Assembly (NCBI RefSeq): GCF_038005225.1
Contig: NZ_JBBOSU010000001.1
Coordinates: 918,001-982,000, forward strand
Reading direction: 5' to 3'
Source: Solibacillus sp. FSL K6-1523
GTDB lineage: Bacteria; Bacillota; Bacilli; Bacillales_A; Planococcaceae
Length of the DNA stretch: 64,000 nucleotides
Shown: piece after piece, positions 53,420-64,000 of the stretch
Layout of the letters: the number at the start of each line of letters is the position of its first letter
Position numbering within the stretch: the stretch's first letter is position 1
Notes under the pieces: model-generated
What the model was told of the DNA's origin: nothing
The model's input: only the letters and a program-made list of their open reading frames with translations
Databases searched by the model: none
Translations under genes and position numbers: made by a program

Positions 53420-56400
53420 ACGTACAGATATAAAAACAATTTTAGTAATCGGATCAGGTCCAATCGTTATTGGTCAAGCAGCAGAATTTGACTATGCAGG
53501 AACACAAGCATGTCTTTCATTAAAAGAAGAAGGCTACCGTGTTATCTTAATCAACTCAAACCCAGCAACAATTATGACAGATACAGAAATGGCAGATAAA
53601 GTATACATCGAGCCAATTACATTAGAATTCGTATCACGCATTTTACGTAAAGAGCGTCCAGATGCAATCCTACCAACACTCGGTGGACAAACAGGTCTGA
53701 ACATGGCAATTGAATTAGATGAGTCAGGCATTTTAGACGAGCTGAACATCGAAATTCTAGGGACTAAATTAGACGCGATTCATAAAGCAGAAGACCGCGA
53801 CTTATTCCGTAATTTAATGTATGAACTAGGTGCACCAGTACCAGAATCAGACATTATTCATAACTTAGACGAAGCGAAAAACTTTGTAGCTCGCATTGGC
53901 TATCCAGTAATTGTACGTCCAGCTTTCACACTTGGTGGTACAGGCGGCGGTATTTGTAACAACGATCAAGAGCTAGAAGAAATCGTTACTTCAGGTTTAA
54001 AATATTCACCAGTTACACAATGTTTACTTGAAAAATCAATTGCAGGTATGAAAGAAATTGAATATGAAGTAATGCGTGACGCAGCGGATAACGCAATCGT
54101 TGTATGTAACATGGAAAACTTCGACCCAGTAGGAATTCATACAGGGGATTCAATCGTAGTTGCACCAACACAAACATTATCTGACCGTGAAAACCAAATG
54201 TTACGTAATATTTCATTAGATATTATCCGTGCACTGAAAATTGAAGGTGGCTGTAACGTACAGTTAGCGCTAGATCCACATAGCTTCCAGTACTATGTAA
54301 TCGAGGTAAACCCACGTGTATCTCGTTCGTCAGCACTTGCATCAAAAGCAACTGGTTACCCAATTGCGAAATTAGCAGCAAAAATCGCAGTAGGTTTAAC
54401 ATTAGATGAAATTAAAAACCCAGTGACAGGTTCAACATTTGCTTGTTTCGAACCTGCACTTGACTATATCGTAGCGAAAATTCCACGCTGGCCTTTCGAT
54501 AAATTCGAATCAGCAAAACGTAACTTAGGAACGCAAATGAAAGCAACGGGTGAAGTAATGGCACTTGGTCGCACATTTGAAGAAGCGCTACTAAAAGCGG
54601 TTCGTTCTTTAGAAACAAGCCACTTCCACATCGAAATGAAAAACGGGGAAGAGCTAACAGATGCGTGGATTGAAAAACGTATTAAAAAAGCGGGAGACGA
54701 GCGCTTATTCTTTATCGGGGAAGCATTACGTCGCGGTGTGACAATCGAACAACTTCACGAATGGTCAGCAATTGATTTATGGTTCTTACACAAGCTAGAA
54801 AAAATCGTGAAAATGGAAGCGACACTTGTTGCCAACAAAAACGATCAAGACGTATTACGCACAGCAAAACGTTTAGGCTTTGCAGATAAAAAGGTTGCTG
54901 AACTTTGGGGAACAACGGAAGCAGAAGTTTATGCATTCCGTAAAGAAACAGGCATCATTCCAGTGTACAAAATGGTTGATACATGTGCAGCAGAATTTGA
55001 ATCAAACACACCATATTTCTACGGTACGTACGAAGAAGAAAATGAATCGATTCGTTCTGAAAAAGAATCGGTAATCGTTCTAGGTTCAGGTCCAATCCGT
55101 ATCGGACAAGGTGTTGAGTTTGACTATGCAACAGTGCACTCAGTATGGGCAATTCAAGAAGCAGGTTATGAAGCAATCGTTGTGAACTCGAATCCAGAAA
55201 CGGTTTCAACAGACTTCTCGATTTCAGATAAATTATACTTTGAGCCATTAACAATTGAAGATGTTATGCACATCGTAGACTTAGAGCAGCCAAAAGGGGT
55301 TGTTGTACAGTTCGGTGGACAAACAGCAATCAACTTAGCGGATAAATTAGAAGCAAATGGCGTGAAAATTTTAGGTACAACATTAGAAGATATCGACCGT
55401 GCAGAAAACCGTAACAAGTTCGAAGCGGCACTACGAGAGCTGAAAATCCCACAACCACAAGGGGAAACGGCTATTTCAAAAGAAGAAGCATTAGTAATCG
55501 GTGAAAAATTAGGCTTCCCAGTACTTGTTCGTCCTTCTTACGTACTTGGTGGACGCGCAATGGAAATCGTGTACAACTTAGAAGAACTAGCGCACTACAT
55601 GGAGCACGCAGTTGAAGCATCACCAGATCATCCGGTATTAGTTGACCGTTACTTAACAGGTCAAGAAATCGAAGTAGACGCAATTTGCGACGGTGAAAAC
55701 GTATTAATTCCTGGTATTATGGAGCATATTGAGCGCGCAGGTGTTCACTCAGGTGACTCAATTAGTGTATATCCACCGCAAAAATTAACAGATGCACAAA
55801 AAGAAACATTAGTAGATTACACAACGCGTTTAGCACTTGGTTTAGGAATTGTCGGTTTAATGAATATTCAATATGTACTGAGCGATGGCGAAATTTACGT
55901 AATCGAAGTAAACCCACGTTCATCACGTACAGTACCATTCTTATCGAAAATTACGAACCTACCAATGGCGAACATCGCAACAAAAGCGATCCTAGGTCAA
56001 TCAATTGTTGAACAAGGCTACCCAACAGGATTAGCACCAGAGCAACCAGGAGTATTCGTAAAAGTACCAGTGTTCTCATTCGCGAAATTACGTCGTGTAG
56101 ACATTACATTAGGTCCTGAAATGAAATCAACTGGTGAAGTAATGGGTAAAGATGCAACATTAGAAAAAGCATTGTACAAAGGCTTAGTTGCAGCAGGCAT
56201 GGAAATTAAAACACACGGTACTGTATTATTCACAGTATCGGATAAAGATAAAGATGAAGCGGTTGTTTTAGCAAAACGTTTCTCAACAGTTGGTTACCGC
56301 ATCGTTGCAACTGAAGGTACGGCAAAATTATTCGAACAAAATGGCGTAAAAACAGATATCGTAGAGAAAATTGGCGGTAAAGGGAAGACATTACTCGACA

Positions 56401-56609
56401 TGATTCAAGACGGTGAAGCACAGCTTGTTGTGAACACTTTAACAAAAGGTAAACAACCAGCGCGTGATGGTTTCCGTATCCGTCGTGAATCAGTAGAAAA
56501 TGGTGTACCATGCTTAACTTCATTAGATACAGCGGAAGCAATGGTTCGCGTAATCGAATCAATGACATTTACAGCAGAAGAAATGCCAAAAGCGGAGGTA
56601 ACAAAATAA
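53412..56609 (+). CDS. carB: Carbamoyl-phosphate synthase large subunit
   Basis: Makes carbamoyl phosphate from bicarbonate, ammonia and two ATP. 1065 aa (pyrAB). Two homologous ATP-grasp halves: [18 protein letters not shown] at the start of the first and [17 protein letters not shown] near 555 at the start of the second; [10 protein letters not shown] and [10 protein letters not shown] are the matching metal-binding motifs. The C-terminal MGS-like domain (about 930-1055) is the allosteric region. Confidence 0.98.
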   Translation: MPKRTDIKTILVIGSGPIVIGQAAEFDYAGTQACLSLKEEGYRVILINSNPATIMTDTEMADKVYIEPITLEFVSRILRKERPDAILPTLGGQTGLNMAIELDESGILDELNIEILGTKLDAIHKAEDRDLFRNLMYELGAPVPESDIIHNLDEAKNFVARIGYPVIVRPAFTLGGTGGGICNNDQELEEIVTSGLKYSPVTQCLLEKSIAGMKEIEYEVMRDAADNAIVVCNMENFDPVGIHTGDSIVVAPTQTLSDRENQMLRNISLDIIRALKIEGGCNVQLALDPHSFQYYVIEVNPRVSRSSALASKATGYPIAKLAAKIAVGLTLDEIKNPVTGSTFACFEPALDYIVAKIPRWPFDKFESAKRNLGTQMKATGEVMALGRTFEEALLKAVRSLETSHFHIEMKNGEELTDAWIEKRIKKAGDERLFFIGEALRRGVTIEQLHEWSAIDLWFLHKLEKIVKMEATLVANKNDQDVLRTAKRLGFADKKVAELWGTTEAEVYAFRKETGIIPVYKMVDTCAAEFESNTPYFYGTYEEENESIRSEKESVIVLGSGPIRIGQGVEFDYATVHSVWAIQEAGYEAIVVNSNPETVSTDFSISDKLYFEPLTIEDVMHIVDLEQPKGVVVQFGGQTAINLADKLEANGVKILGTTLEDIDRAENRNKFEAALRELKIPQPQGETAISKEEALVIGEKLGFPVLVRPSYVLGGRAMEIVYNLEELAHYMEHAVEASPDHPVLVDRYLTGQEIEVDAICDGENVLIPGIMEHIERAGVHSGDSISVYPPQKLTDAQKETLVDYTTRLALGLGIVGLMNIQYVLSDGEIYVIEVNPRSSRTVPFLSKITNLPMANIATKAILGQSIVEQGYPTGLAPEQPGVFVKVPVFSFAKLRRVDITLGPEMKSTGEVMGKDATLEKALYKGLVAAGMEIKTHGTVLFTVSDKDKDEAVVLAKRFSTVGYRIVATEGTAKLFEQNGVKTDIVEKIGGKGKTLLDMIQDGEAQLVVNTLTKGKQPARDGFRIRRESVENGVPCLTSLDTAEAMVRVIESMTFTAEEMPKAEVTK

Positions 56610-56610
56610 G

Positions 56611-59002
<2,392 letters not shown>

Positions 59003-59632
59003 ATGTCATTACAAAATGAAATCGCACATGCAATGTTAAAAGTAGGAGCAGTTGAGTTAAACCCAACAGATTTATTTACATGGGCTTCAGGTATCAAATC
59101 ACCAATTTACTGCGATACTCGTTTAACGATTTCAGATCCAGTTGCCCGTAAGCAATTAGCAAAAGGTTTAGCATCTCTTATTCAAGAGAACTTCGCAGAT
59201 TGCGGTATTGTTGCAGGAACAGCGACTGCGGGCATTCCGCATGCGGCATGGGTATCTGATATTTTAGACTTGCCAATGGTTTATGTGCGTTCAAAAGCAA
59301 AAGAACATGGTAGAGGCAATCAAATTGAAGGTAAATATAAAGCGGGCGATAAAGTAGTTGTTGTAGAAGATATCGTTTCTACAGGTGGTTCGTCTATTAC
59401 AGCAGTAGAAGCATTACGTGCAGCAGGTTGTGAAGTTCTAGGTGTTGTATGTGTGTACACGTATAATTTACCAAAAGCAGAGCAAGCATTTGCGGATGCA
59501 GGCGTAAAATATGTGTCGTTAACGAACTTTGATTACTTAATTGAAGCAGCAAATGAGTCAGGCACAATTCAAGAGGATCAAATTCCTTTCTTAAAAAACT
59601 GGCATAAAGATTTAAAAGAAGGAAATTTATAA
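59003..59632 (+). CDS. pyrE: Orotate phosphoribosyltransferase
   Basis: Joins orotate with PRPP to make OMP. 209 aa. PRPP-binding VVVVEDIVSTGGSS with E122-D123; MVYVRSKAKEHGRGNQIEG is the flexible catalytic loop. ATG 59003 directly follows the pyrF stop. Last gene of the operon. Confidence 0.97.
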   Translation: MSLQNEIAHAMLKVGAVELNPTDLFTWASGIKSPIYCDTRLTISDPVARKQLAKGLASLIQENFADCGIVAGTATAGIPHAAWVSDILDLPMVYVRSKAKEHGRGNQIEGKYKAGDKVVVVEDIVSTGGSSITAVEALRAAGCEVLGVVCVYTYNLPKAEQAFADAGVKYVSLTNFDYLIEAANESGTIQEDQIPFLKNWHKDLKEGNL

Positions 59633-59637
59633 GTAAT

Positions 59638-59658
59638 CACGCATCGGCGTAATTGATT
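59638..59658. repeat. Remnant right end of the interspersed repeat after pyrE
   Basis: CACGCATCGGCGTAATTGATT matches the right end of copy C with the inner half of the hairpin deleted. It lies six bases after the pyrE stop. Confidence 0.5.
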
Positions 59659-59681
59659 GAATAATGTTGGAACTACTCAGA

Positions 59682-59721
59682 AACGTGTGAAAGTATAGAA
59701 ATTATACTTTACACGTTTTTA
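59682..59721 (+). terminator. Terminator of the pyr operon
   Basis: Stem AACGTGTGAAAGTATA against TATACTTTACACGTT with one bulged base, four-base loop and TTTTT. Confidence 0.92.
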
Positions 59722-59964
59722 TTATGGTTATATAATAACTCTACTCTATCTGGAAATTTTCGTATAATTGAACTTTGATTTATTTATTGTTCTATTAAAA
59801 AGGAACTCATAATTATTAAGACCTATCATTGATTAAAATATTGTATAAATTTGATGTATTTCACCCATTTAATGCGATAAATTAACTGAATATTTAGATT
59901 TAACATTTAATTTGCTATTTTCGGAAATTGAATGTTAAGTTAGAATAGTGAGAAAGTTTAGTAA
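59722..59964. other. AT-rich non-coding stretch between the pyr and opp operons
   Basis: No ORF with a ribosome-binding site, no strong hairpin and no recognisable regulatory element. It may contain CodY-type or other operators for the peptide transporter, but I see no clear match. Confidence 0.4.
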
Positions 59965-59992
59965 TTGACATCTAATATAATTTATGGATAAT
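59965..59992 (+). promoter_or_regulatory. Candidate sigma-A promoter of the peptide transporter operon
   Basis: TTGACA at 59965-59970, 16-bp spacer, GATAAT at 59987-59992, leaving a leader of about 115 bases before the first gene. Confidence 0.5.
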
Positions 59993-60112
59993 TTATATTA
60001 ATATTCAGTGAATTGGCATATACATAACTAGATGCATAGAGCAGAAATAATGAGGAATTTTTAGCATAGCAGAGCGTAGTGGATGTTTATTTTAGAAAGG
60101 AGCGGTTAGTTC

Positions 60113-61123
60113 GTGTCTACTAATGATTTATTAACAATCCGTAATTTACGGACGAGTTTTCGTATTAAAGATACATTCTACCCAGCTGTAGATGATGTTT
60201 CATTAACGCTTCGCAAAAATGAGATTTTAGCAATTGTCGGTGAATCAGGTTGCGGTAAAAGTACGTTAGCTACTTCGATTGTAGGATTGCACAATTCAAG
60301 TAATACAAAAGTTGAAGGTGAAATTTTATACAACAATCAAAACTTAGCGAATTTAACAGAGGCTCAATTTAACAAACTACGAGGAAATGATATTGGATTC
60401 ATATTCCAAGATCCTTTATCCGCATTAAATCCATTAATGCGGATTGGTGAGCAAATTGCAGAAGGCTTAATTTATCATACAAAGTTAAATAAAAGCCAAC
60501 GTGAAGCGCGTGTTTTAGAACTTTTAGAGCAAGTGGGTATTCCAAATGCGGCTCGTGTTGCAAATCAATTTCCTCACCAATTATCTGGTGGTATGCGTCA
60601 ACGTGTCATGATAGCGATTGCATTATCAGGAAAGCCAGCTATTATTGTTGCAGATGAGCCAACAACAGCATTGGACGTAACAATCCAAGCACAAATTTTA
60701 GATTTATTAAAATCGCTTCAAGATGAAATTCAGTCCGGCATTATTTTAATTACCCATGACTTAGGGGTAGTAGCGGAAATTGCAGACCGAGTCGCTGTTA
60801 TGTATGCAGGTGAAATTATTGAAGAAGCGCCTGTTATCGAATTATTTAGAAATCCGAAGCACCCGTATACGCGTTCATTATTAAATTCGATTCCACAAAC
60901 GCATAGTGAAAACGAAAAGCTAGAAATTATCCAAGGTATGGTGCCATCATTAACGAAATTACCTAGAGAAGGTTGCCGTTTTTCTTCCCGTGTTCCGTGG
61001 TTGGATGAATCGGTACACGAAAAAAATCCAAAACTTCATGAAGTGGGTCCGGGACATCTTGTTCGTTGTACATGCTGGCAACATTTCTATTTTGAAGACA
61101 AGGAAGGGAGCGTAAACGGATGA
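60113..61123 (+). CDS. Oligo/dipeptide ABC transporter ATP-binding protein (OppD/DppD family)
   Basis: 336-aa ATPase that powers peptide uptake with the partner ATPase and two permeases downstream. Walker A GESGCGKST (about 43-51), signature LSGGMRQRV, Walker B IIVADEPTTALD. The C-terminal oligopeptide region normally carries four Cys binding an Fe-S cluster; here only GCRF and RCTC remain while the middle CP and C positions are V and H, so a full cluster is unlikely. GTG 60113 follows AGAAAGGAGCGG. ATGA overlap with the next gene. Confidence 0.93.
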   Translation: MSTNDLLTIRNLRTSFRIKDTFYPAVDDVSLTLRKNEILAIVGESGCGKSTLATSIVGLHNSSNTKVEGEILYNNQNLANLTEAQFNKLRGNDIGFIFQDPLSALNPLMRIGEQIAEGLIYHTKLNKSQREARVLELLEQVGIPNAARVANQFPHQLSGGMRQRVMIAIALSGKPAIIVADEPTTALDVTIQAQILDLLKSLQDEIQSGIILITHDLGVVAEIADRVAVMYAGEIIEEAPVIELFRNPKHPYTRSLLNSIPQTHSENEKLEIIQGMVPSLTKLPREGCRFSSRVPWLDESVHEKNPKLHEVGPGHLVRCTCWQHFYFEDKEGSVNG

Positions 61124-62067
61124 GTTTTATGCAAGTTGAGGACTTAAAAGTTCACTATCCTATCCGAGGCGGTTTTTTCAATACAGTAGTTGATCATGTA
61201 TTTGCCGTAGATGGCGTGACGATGGAATTTGAACGTGGGAAAACTTACGGTCTAGTAGGTGAATCTGGTTCAGGAAAATCAACAACAGGTAAAGCAATGA
61301 TTGGATTAGAAAAAATTACGTCTGGCAAAATTATTTACGAAGGTCAAGAGGTAACGAATCAACGACGTAATCGTGACTCTGCCTATAATCGTGACATTCA
61401 AATGATTTTCCAAGATTCGCACTCAAGTATGAATCCGCGAAAACGCGTGCTTGATATTTTAGCCGAACCAATCCGTAACTTTATGAAATTATCACCACAG
61501 GAAGAGCGCAAACGTATTAATGAATTGCTTGCCATTGTTGGGATGTCAGAAGATGTGTTACTAAAGTATCCGCATGAATTTTCAGGTGGTCAAAAGCAAC
61601 GTTTAGGAATTGCTCGCGCTGTTGCCTGCAATCCGAAAATGATTATTGCGGACGAGCCTGTATCGGCACTAGATTTATCTGTACAAGCCCAAGTGCTTAA
61701 CTTTATGAAGGAAATTCAAGAACAATATGGCATTAGTTATTTATTTATCTCGCATGATTTGGGGGTTGTTCGTCATATGTGTGATCACATCTCAATCATG
61801 TATAAGGGGCGCTTTGTGGAAACAGGGAAGCGTGAAGATATTTATACGAACCCACAACATATTTATACGAATCGCTTATTATCAGCAATTCCTAATATTG
61901 AGCCTGAAACGCGTTTGGAGCGTAAAGCTGAGCGTCAAAAGGTCGAAGCAATTTATCAACAAGAGCAACATAAATATTATGACGAACATGGGAAAGTTTA
62001 CCCGTTAAAATCCATTTCAGACTCGCATAAAGTAGCGATGGCTGGAACAGAAAAGGGGGGATTATAG
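61120..62067 (+). CDS. Oligo/dipeptide ABC transporter ATP-binding protein (OppF/DppF family)
   Basis: 315-aa second ATPase of the importer. Walker A GESGSGKSTTG, signature FSGGQKQRLGIA, Walker B IIADEPVSALD, H-loop FISHDLGVVRHM. The C-terminal tail ends in YYDEHGKVYPLKSISDSH, typical of Bacillales OppF. It is adjacent to the permease genes (one base gap). Confidence 0.93.
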   Translation: MSFMQVEDLKVHYPIRGGFFNTVVDHVFAVDGVTMEFERGKTYGLVGESGSGKSTTGKAMIGLEKITSGKIIYEGQEVTNQRRNRDSAYNRDIQMIFQDSHSSMNPRKRVLDILAEPIRNFMKLSPQEERKRINELLAIVGMSEDVLLKYPHEFSGGQKQRLGIARAVACNPKMIIADEPVSALDLSVQAQVLNFMKEIQEQYGISYLFISHDLGVVRHMCDHISIMYKGRFVETGKREDIYTNPQHIYTNRLLSAIPNIEPETRLERKAERQKVEAIYQQEQHKYYDEHGKVYPLKSISDSHKVAMAGTEKGGL

Positions 62068-62068
62068 T

Positions 62069-63031
62069 ATGTGGAAAACAGTTATTCGACGTATTTTAAT
62101 TATGATTCCGCAACTTTTTATTTTAAGTCTCCTTATTTTCATATTAGCAAAACAAATGCCGGGAGATCCGTTTACAGGTTTAATTACACCTGATACCGAT
62201 CCAAACCGAATTGAAGAATTACGAATTAAAGCAGGTTTCTATGACCCTTGGTACATCCAGTACTATAACTGGATTACAAATGCTGCACAAGGGGATTTTG
62301 GAAGAAGTTATACACATGAAAAACCAGTAGCGAGTCTCATTGGTGGTCGTGCAATGAATACGTTTGCACTTGCTTTATTTAGTGTCATTTTAGTGTACTT
62401 AATCGCGATTCCATTAGGGGTCATCGCCGGACGGTATCATGACACCTTTGTCGATAAAACAATCGTCTTGTACAGTTTTATTAGCTTTGCGATACCCGCA
62501 TTCGTCCTGTATTTAATTTTCGTATTCGTATTCGGTTACCGACTCATGTGGTTCCCGACAAGTGGCTCCGTCGATGTCGGTTTGGACCCTGGGACGTGGG
62601 AATATTACTGGAATAAGTTTTATCACTTACTATTGCCAGGTATGTCCTATGCAATATTAGGCACAACGGGGATTATTCAATATTTACGTTCAGAAATTAT
62701 TGATGCAAAAACGATGGACTATGTGAAAACGGCGAGAAGTAAAGGGATTCCGATGAAAAAAGTGTATTCACGTCACATTTTCCGTAATTCATTATTACCA
62801 ATCGCAGCATTTTTAGGCTTTACGATTACAGGTTTACTGGGCGGATCGATTTTCATTGAATCGGTATTTGCTTATCCAGGGATGGGTAAATTATTCGTTG
62901 AGTCCATTTTAAGTCGTGATTATAGTGTCATTACAGCACTCGTTATGTTATTTGGCTTCTTAGCATTATTAGGTAGTCTATTGTCCGATATTATTTTAAG
63001 TATTGTCGACCCGCGAATTCGCATAGACTAA
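62069..63031 (+). CDS. Oligo/dipeptide ABC transporter permease (OppB/DppB family)
   Basis: 320-aa permease with six transmembrane segments; the large loop after TM1 contains MPGDPFTGL, common in OppB. The EAA coupling loop is ARSKGIPMKKVYSRHIFRN (about 222-240). GGGGGG precedes the ATG. Substrate specificity cannot be read from the permease alone. Confidence 0.93.
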   Translation: MWKTVIRRILIMIPQLFILSLLIFILAKQMPGDPFTGLITPDTDPNRIEELRIKAGFYDPWYIQYYNWITNAAQGDFGRSYTHEKPVASLIGGRAMNTFALALFSVILVYLIAIPLGVIAGRYHDTFVDKTIVLYSFISFAIPAFVLYLIFVFVFGYRLMWFPTSGSVDVGLDPGTWEYYWNKFYHLLLPGMSYAILGTTGIIQYLRSEIIDAKTMDYVKTARSKGIPMKKVYSRHIFRNSLLPIAAFLGFTITGLLGGSIFIESVFAYPGMGKLFVESILSRDYSVITALVMLFGFLALLGSLLSDIILSIVDPRIRID

Positions 63032-63066
63032 ACACCAAAAAATGACTAAGGAGAGATGATTTCAAG

Positions 63067-63981
63067 ATGGCAAAAAAAAATAAAAAAGCAGTAGAAAACT
63101 TTAAATCTGAAAGCTCTCCACCAACAGGTATTCAAGTTGTTTTACGAGAGTTTAAAAAAGATAAATTAGCAATGTTCTCGATAGTAGGGATTTTCGCATT
63201 AATGGTAGGGATATTATATTTATATTTCTTTGAAATTGATAAAGCTGCAGTTATGAAAATTAGCTTAATCGATCGTTTTACGGAACCTGGAGTGAGAGGC
63301 TATATTTTAGGGGCAGATGAGGCTGGAAGAGATATGTTTGGGCAACTTATTATTGGTGCTACAAACTCAATTTCAATTGCGGTTGGCATTACGTTAATCG
63401 CGAACATTGTAGGGATTACTTTAGGAATTATTATGGGGTATTACGGAGGTTTTATCGATAATTTCTTTATGCGCATTATCGATTTTTTCGTCACTTTACC
63501 AACGTTAATGATCATCATTGTAGTCATAACAATTGTCCCGACATACGGAATTTGGGAGTTAATCTATATTATCGCAGCATTCCAGTGGATGAGTACGGCA
63601 AGGTTGGTGCGATCCAAAGCGCTTTCTGAAGCGCGTCGGGATTATATTAGTGCCTCCAAAACGATGGGGACGAGTGATTTTGCGATCATGTTTAAGGGAT
63701 TATTACCGAATTTAAGTTCACTGTTAATTGTGGAAGTTACGCTAAGTTTTGCAGGTAACGTCGGCATTGAAACAGGTTTATCGTTTTTAGGATTCGGTTT
63801 ACCACCGTCAACACCAAGTTTAGGGACATTAGTTGCTTATGCGATGAATCCAATTGTTTTATCGAGTAAATGGTGGGTATGGTTACCCGCATCAATATTA
63901 ATTTTAGTATTGATGCTTGGTATAAATTACGTTGGACAAGCGTTACGCCGAGCAGCTGACGCGAAACAACGACTAGGATAA
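63067..63981 (+). CDS. Oligo/dipeptide ABC transporter permease (OppC/DppC family)
   Basis: 304-aa permease: basic cytoplasmic N-terminus, OppC_N-type first membrane helix (about 38-57), then five further segments. HILGADEAGRDMF-like start of the membrane domain is ILGADEAGRDMFGQL; the coupling loop is SASKTMGTSDFAIMFKGLLPN. AAGGAGAG precedes the ATG. Confidence 0.93.
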   Translation: MAKKNKKAVENFKSESSPPTGIQVVLREFKKDKLAMFSIVGIFALMVGILYLYFFEIDKAAVMKISLIDRFTEPGVRGYILGADEAGRDMFGQLIIGATNSISIAVGITLIANIVGITLGIIMGYYGGFIDNFFMRIIDFFVTLPTLMIIIVVITIVPTYGIWELIYIIAAFQWMSTARLVRSKALSEARRDYISASKTMGTSDFAIMFKGLLPNLSSLLIVEVTLSFAGNVGIETGLSFLGFGLPPSTPSLGTLVAYAMNPIVLSSKWWVWLPASILILVLMLGINYVGQALRRAADAKQRLG

Positions 63982-63996
63982 AGGGGAGGAAAAAAG

Positions 63997-64000
63997 ATGA
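63997..64000 (+). CDS. Start of the next gene (cut by window end), probably the peptide-binding protein
   Basis: ATG at 63997 preceded by AAGGGGAGG with suitable spacing. Only the first codon is inside the window. By operon logic the missing component of the importer is a substrate-binding lipoprotein; this is inference. Confidence 0.45.

Overview
The window is chromosomal DNA of a low-GC, endospore-forming Gram-positive bacterium. The gene order is the ylb / dcw / spoIIG-sigG / ylm / divIVA-ileS / lspA / pyr region known from Bacillus subtilis, in the arrangement expected for Planococcaceae of the Lysinibacillus-Solibacillus type. Family and genus are inferred from synteny, codon composition and gene losses; no marker gene such as 16S rRNA is present. 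Spore formation is supported by spoVD, spoIIGA-sigE, sigG, a ylmC/ymxH protein, an RsfA-type regulator and ylbJ. BshC indicates that the cell makes bacillithiol.

Layout. 1-12.4 kb: the 3' part of a MurE-type ligase, ylbF, a degenerate glycerophosphodiesterase-like protein on the minus strand, ylbG, an unknown minus-strand gene, a membrane-anchored stalk-domain protein, rsmD, coaD, ylbJ(-), ylbL, tmcAL(-), ylbN (yceD), rpmF, a crotonase-fold protein and an RsfA-type regulator. 12.5-17.6 kb: a biotin carrier protein and acyl-CoA carboxylase beta subunit, a panE-like reductase, a DUF3397 membrane protein and bshC. 17.9-33.0 kb: the division and cell-wall cluster mraZ-rsmH-ftsL-pbpB-spoVD-mraY-murD-ftsW-divIB-two DUF881 genes-sbp-ftsA-ftsZ. 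The murE, murG and murB genes that sit in this cluster in B. subtilis are absent; the murE position holds 393 bases of repeat-derived spacer. 33.4-39.4 kb: spoIIGA-sigE-sigG, ylmC, then ylmE-sepF-ylmG-ylmH-divIVA. 39.4-46.1 kb: T-box-controlled ileS, azlCD, and a FIST-domain protein coupled to a soluble chemoreceptor. 46.2-59.6 kb: lspA-rluD and the pyrimidine operon pyrR-pyrP-pyrB-pyrC-carA-carB-pyrK-pyrD-pyrF-pyrE, with two PyrR attenuators. 60.1-64.0 kb: an oligopeptide/dipeptide ABC transporter (two ATPases, two permeases), with the next gene beginning at the very end.

How the genes work together. The dcw block makes lipid-linked peptidoglycan precursor (MraY, MurD), polymerises and cross-links it at the septum (FtsW, PBP2B, SpoVD) and builds the FtsZ ring (FtsA, FtsZ, SepF, DivIVA). 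The spoIIG and sigG block supplies the mother-cell and forespore sigma factors. The pyr operon makes UMP from bicarbonate, glutamine and aspartate and is shut off by PyrR when UMP is high.

Features that stand out are: a family of modular interspersed hairpin repeats that repeatedly start inside the stop codon of the gene upstream; ftsW with no ATG, GTG or TTG start and an apparent CTG start; a GDPD-fold protein that has lost all three metal ligands; a FIST/soluble-MCP gene pair; a carboxylase locus without a biotin carboxylase subunit; and a hairpin over the sigG ribosome-binding site. I found no mobile element with a transposase, no CRISPR array, no phage genes and no stable RNA genes.
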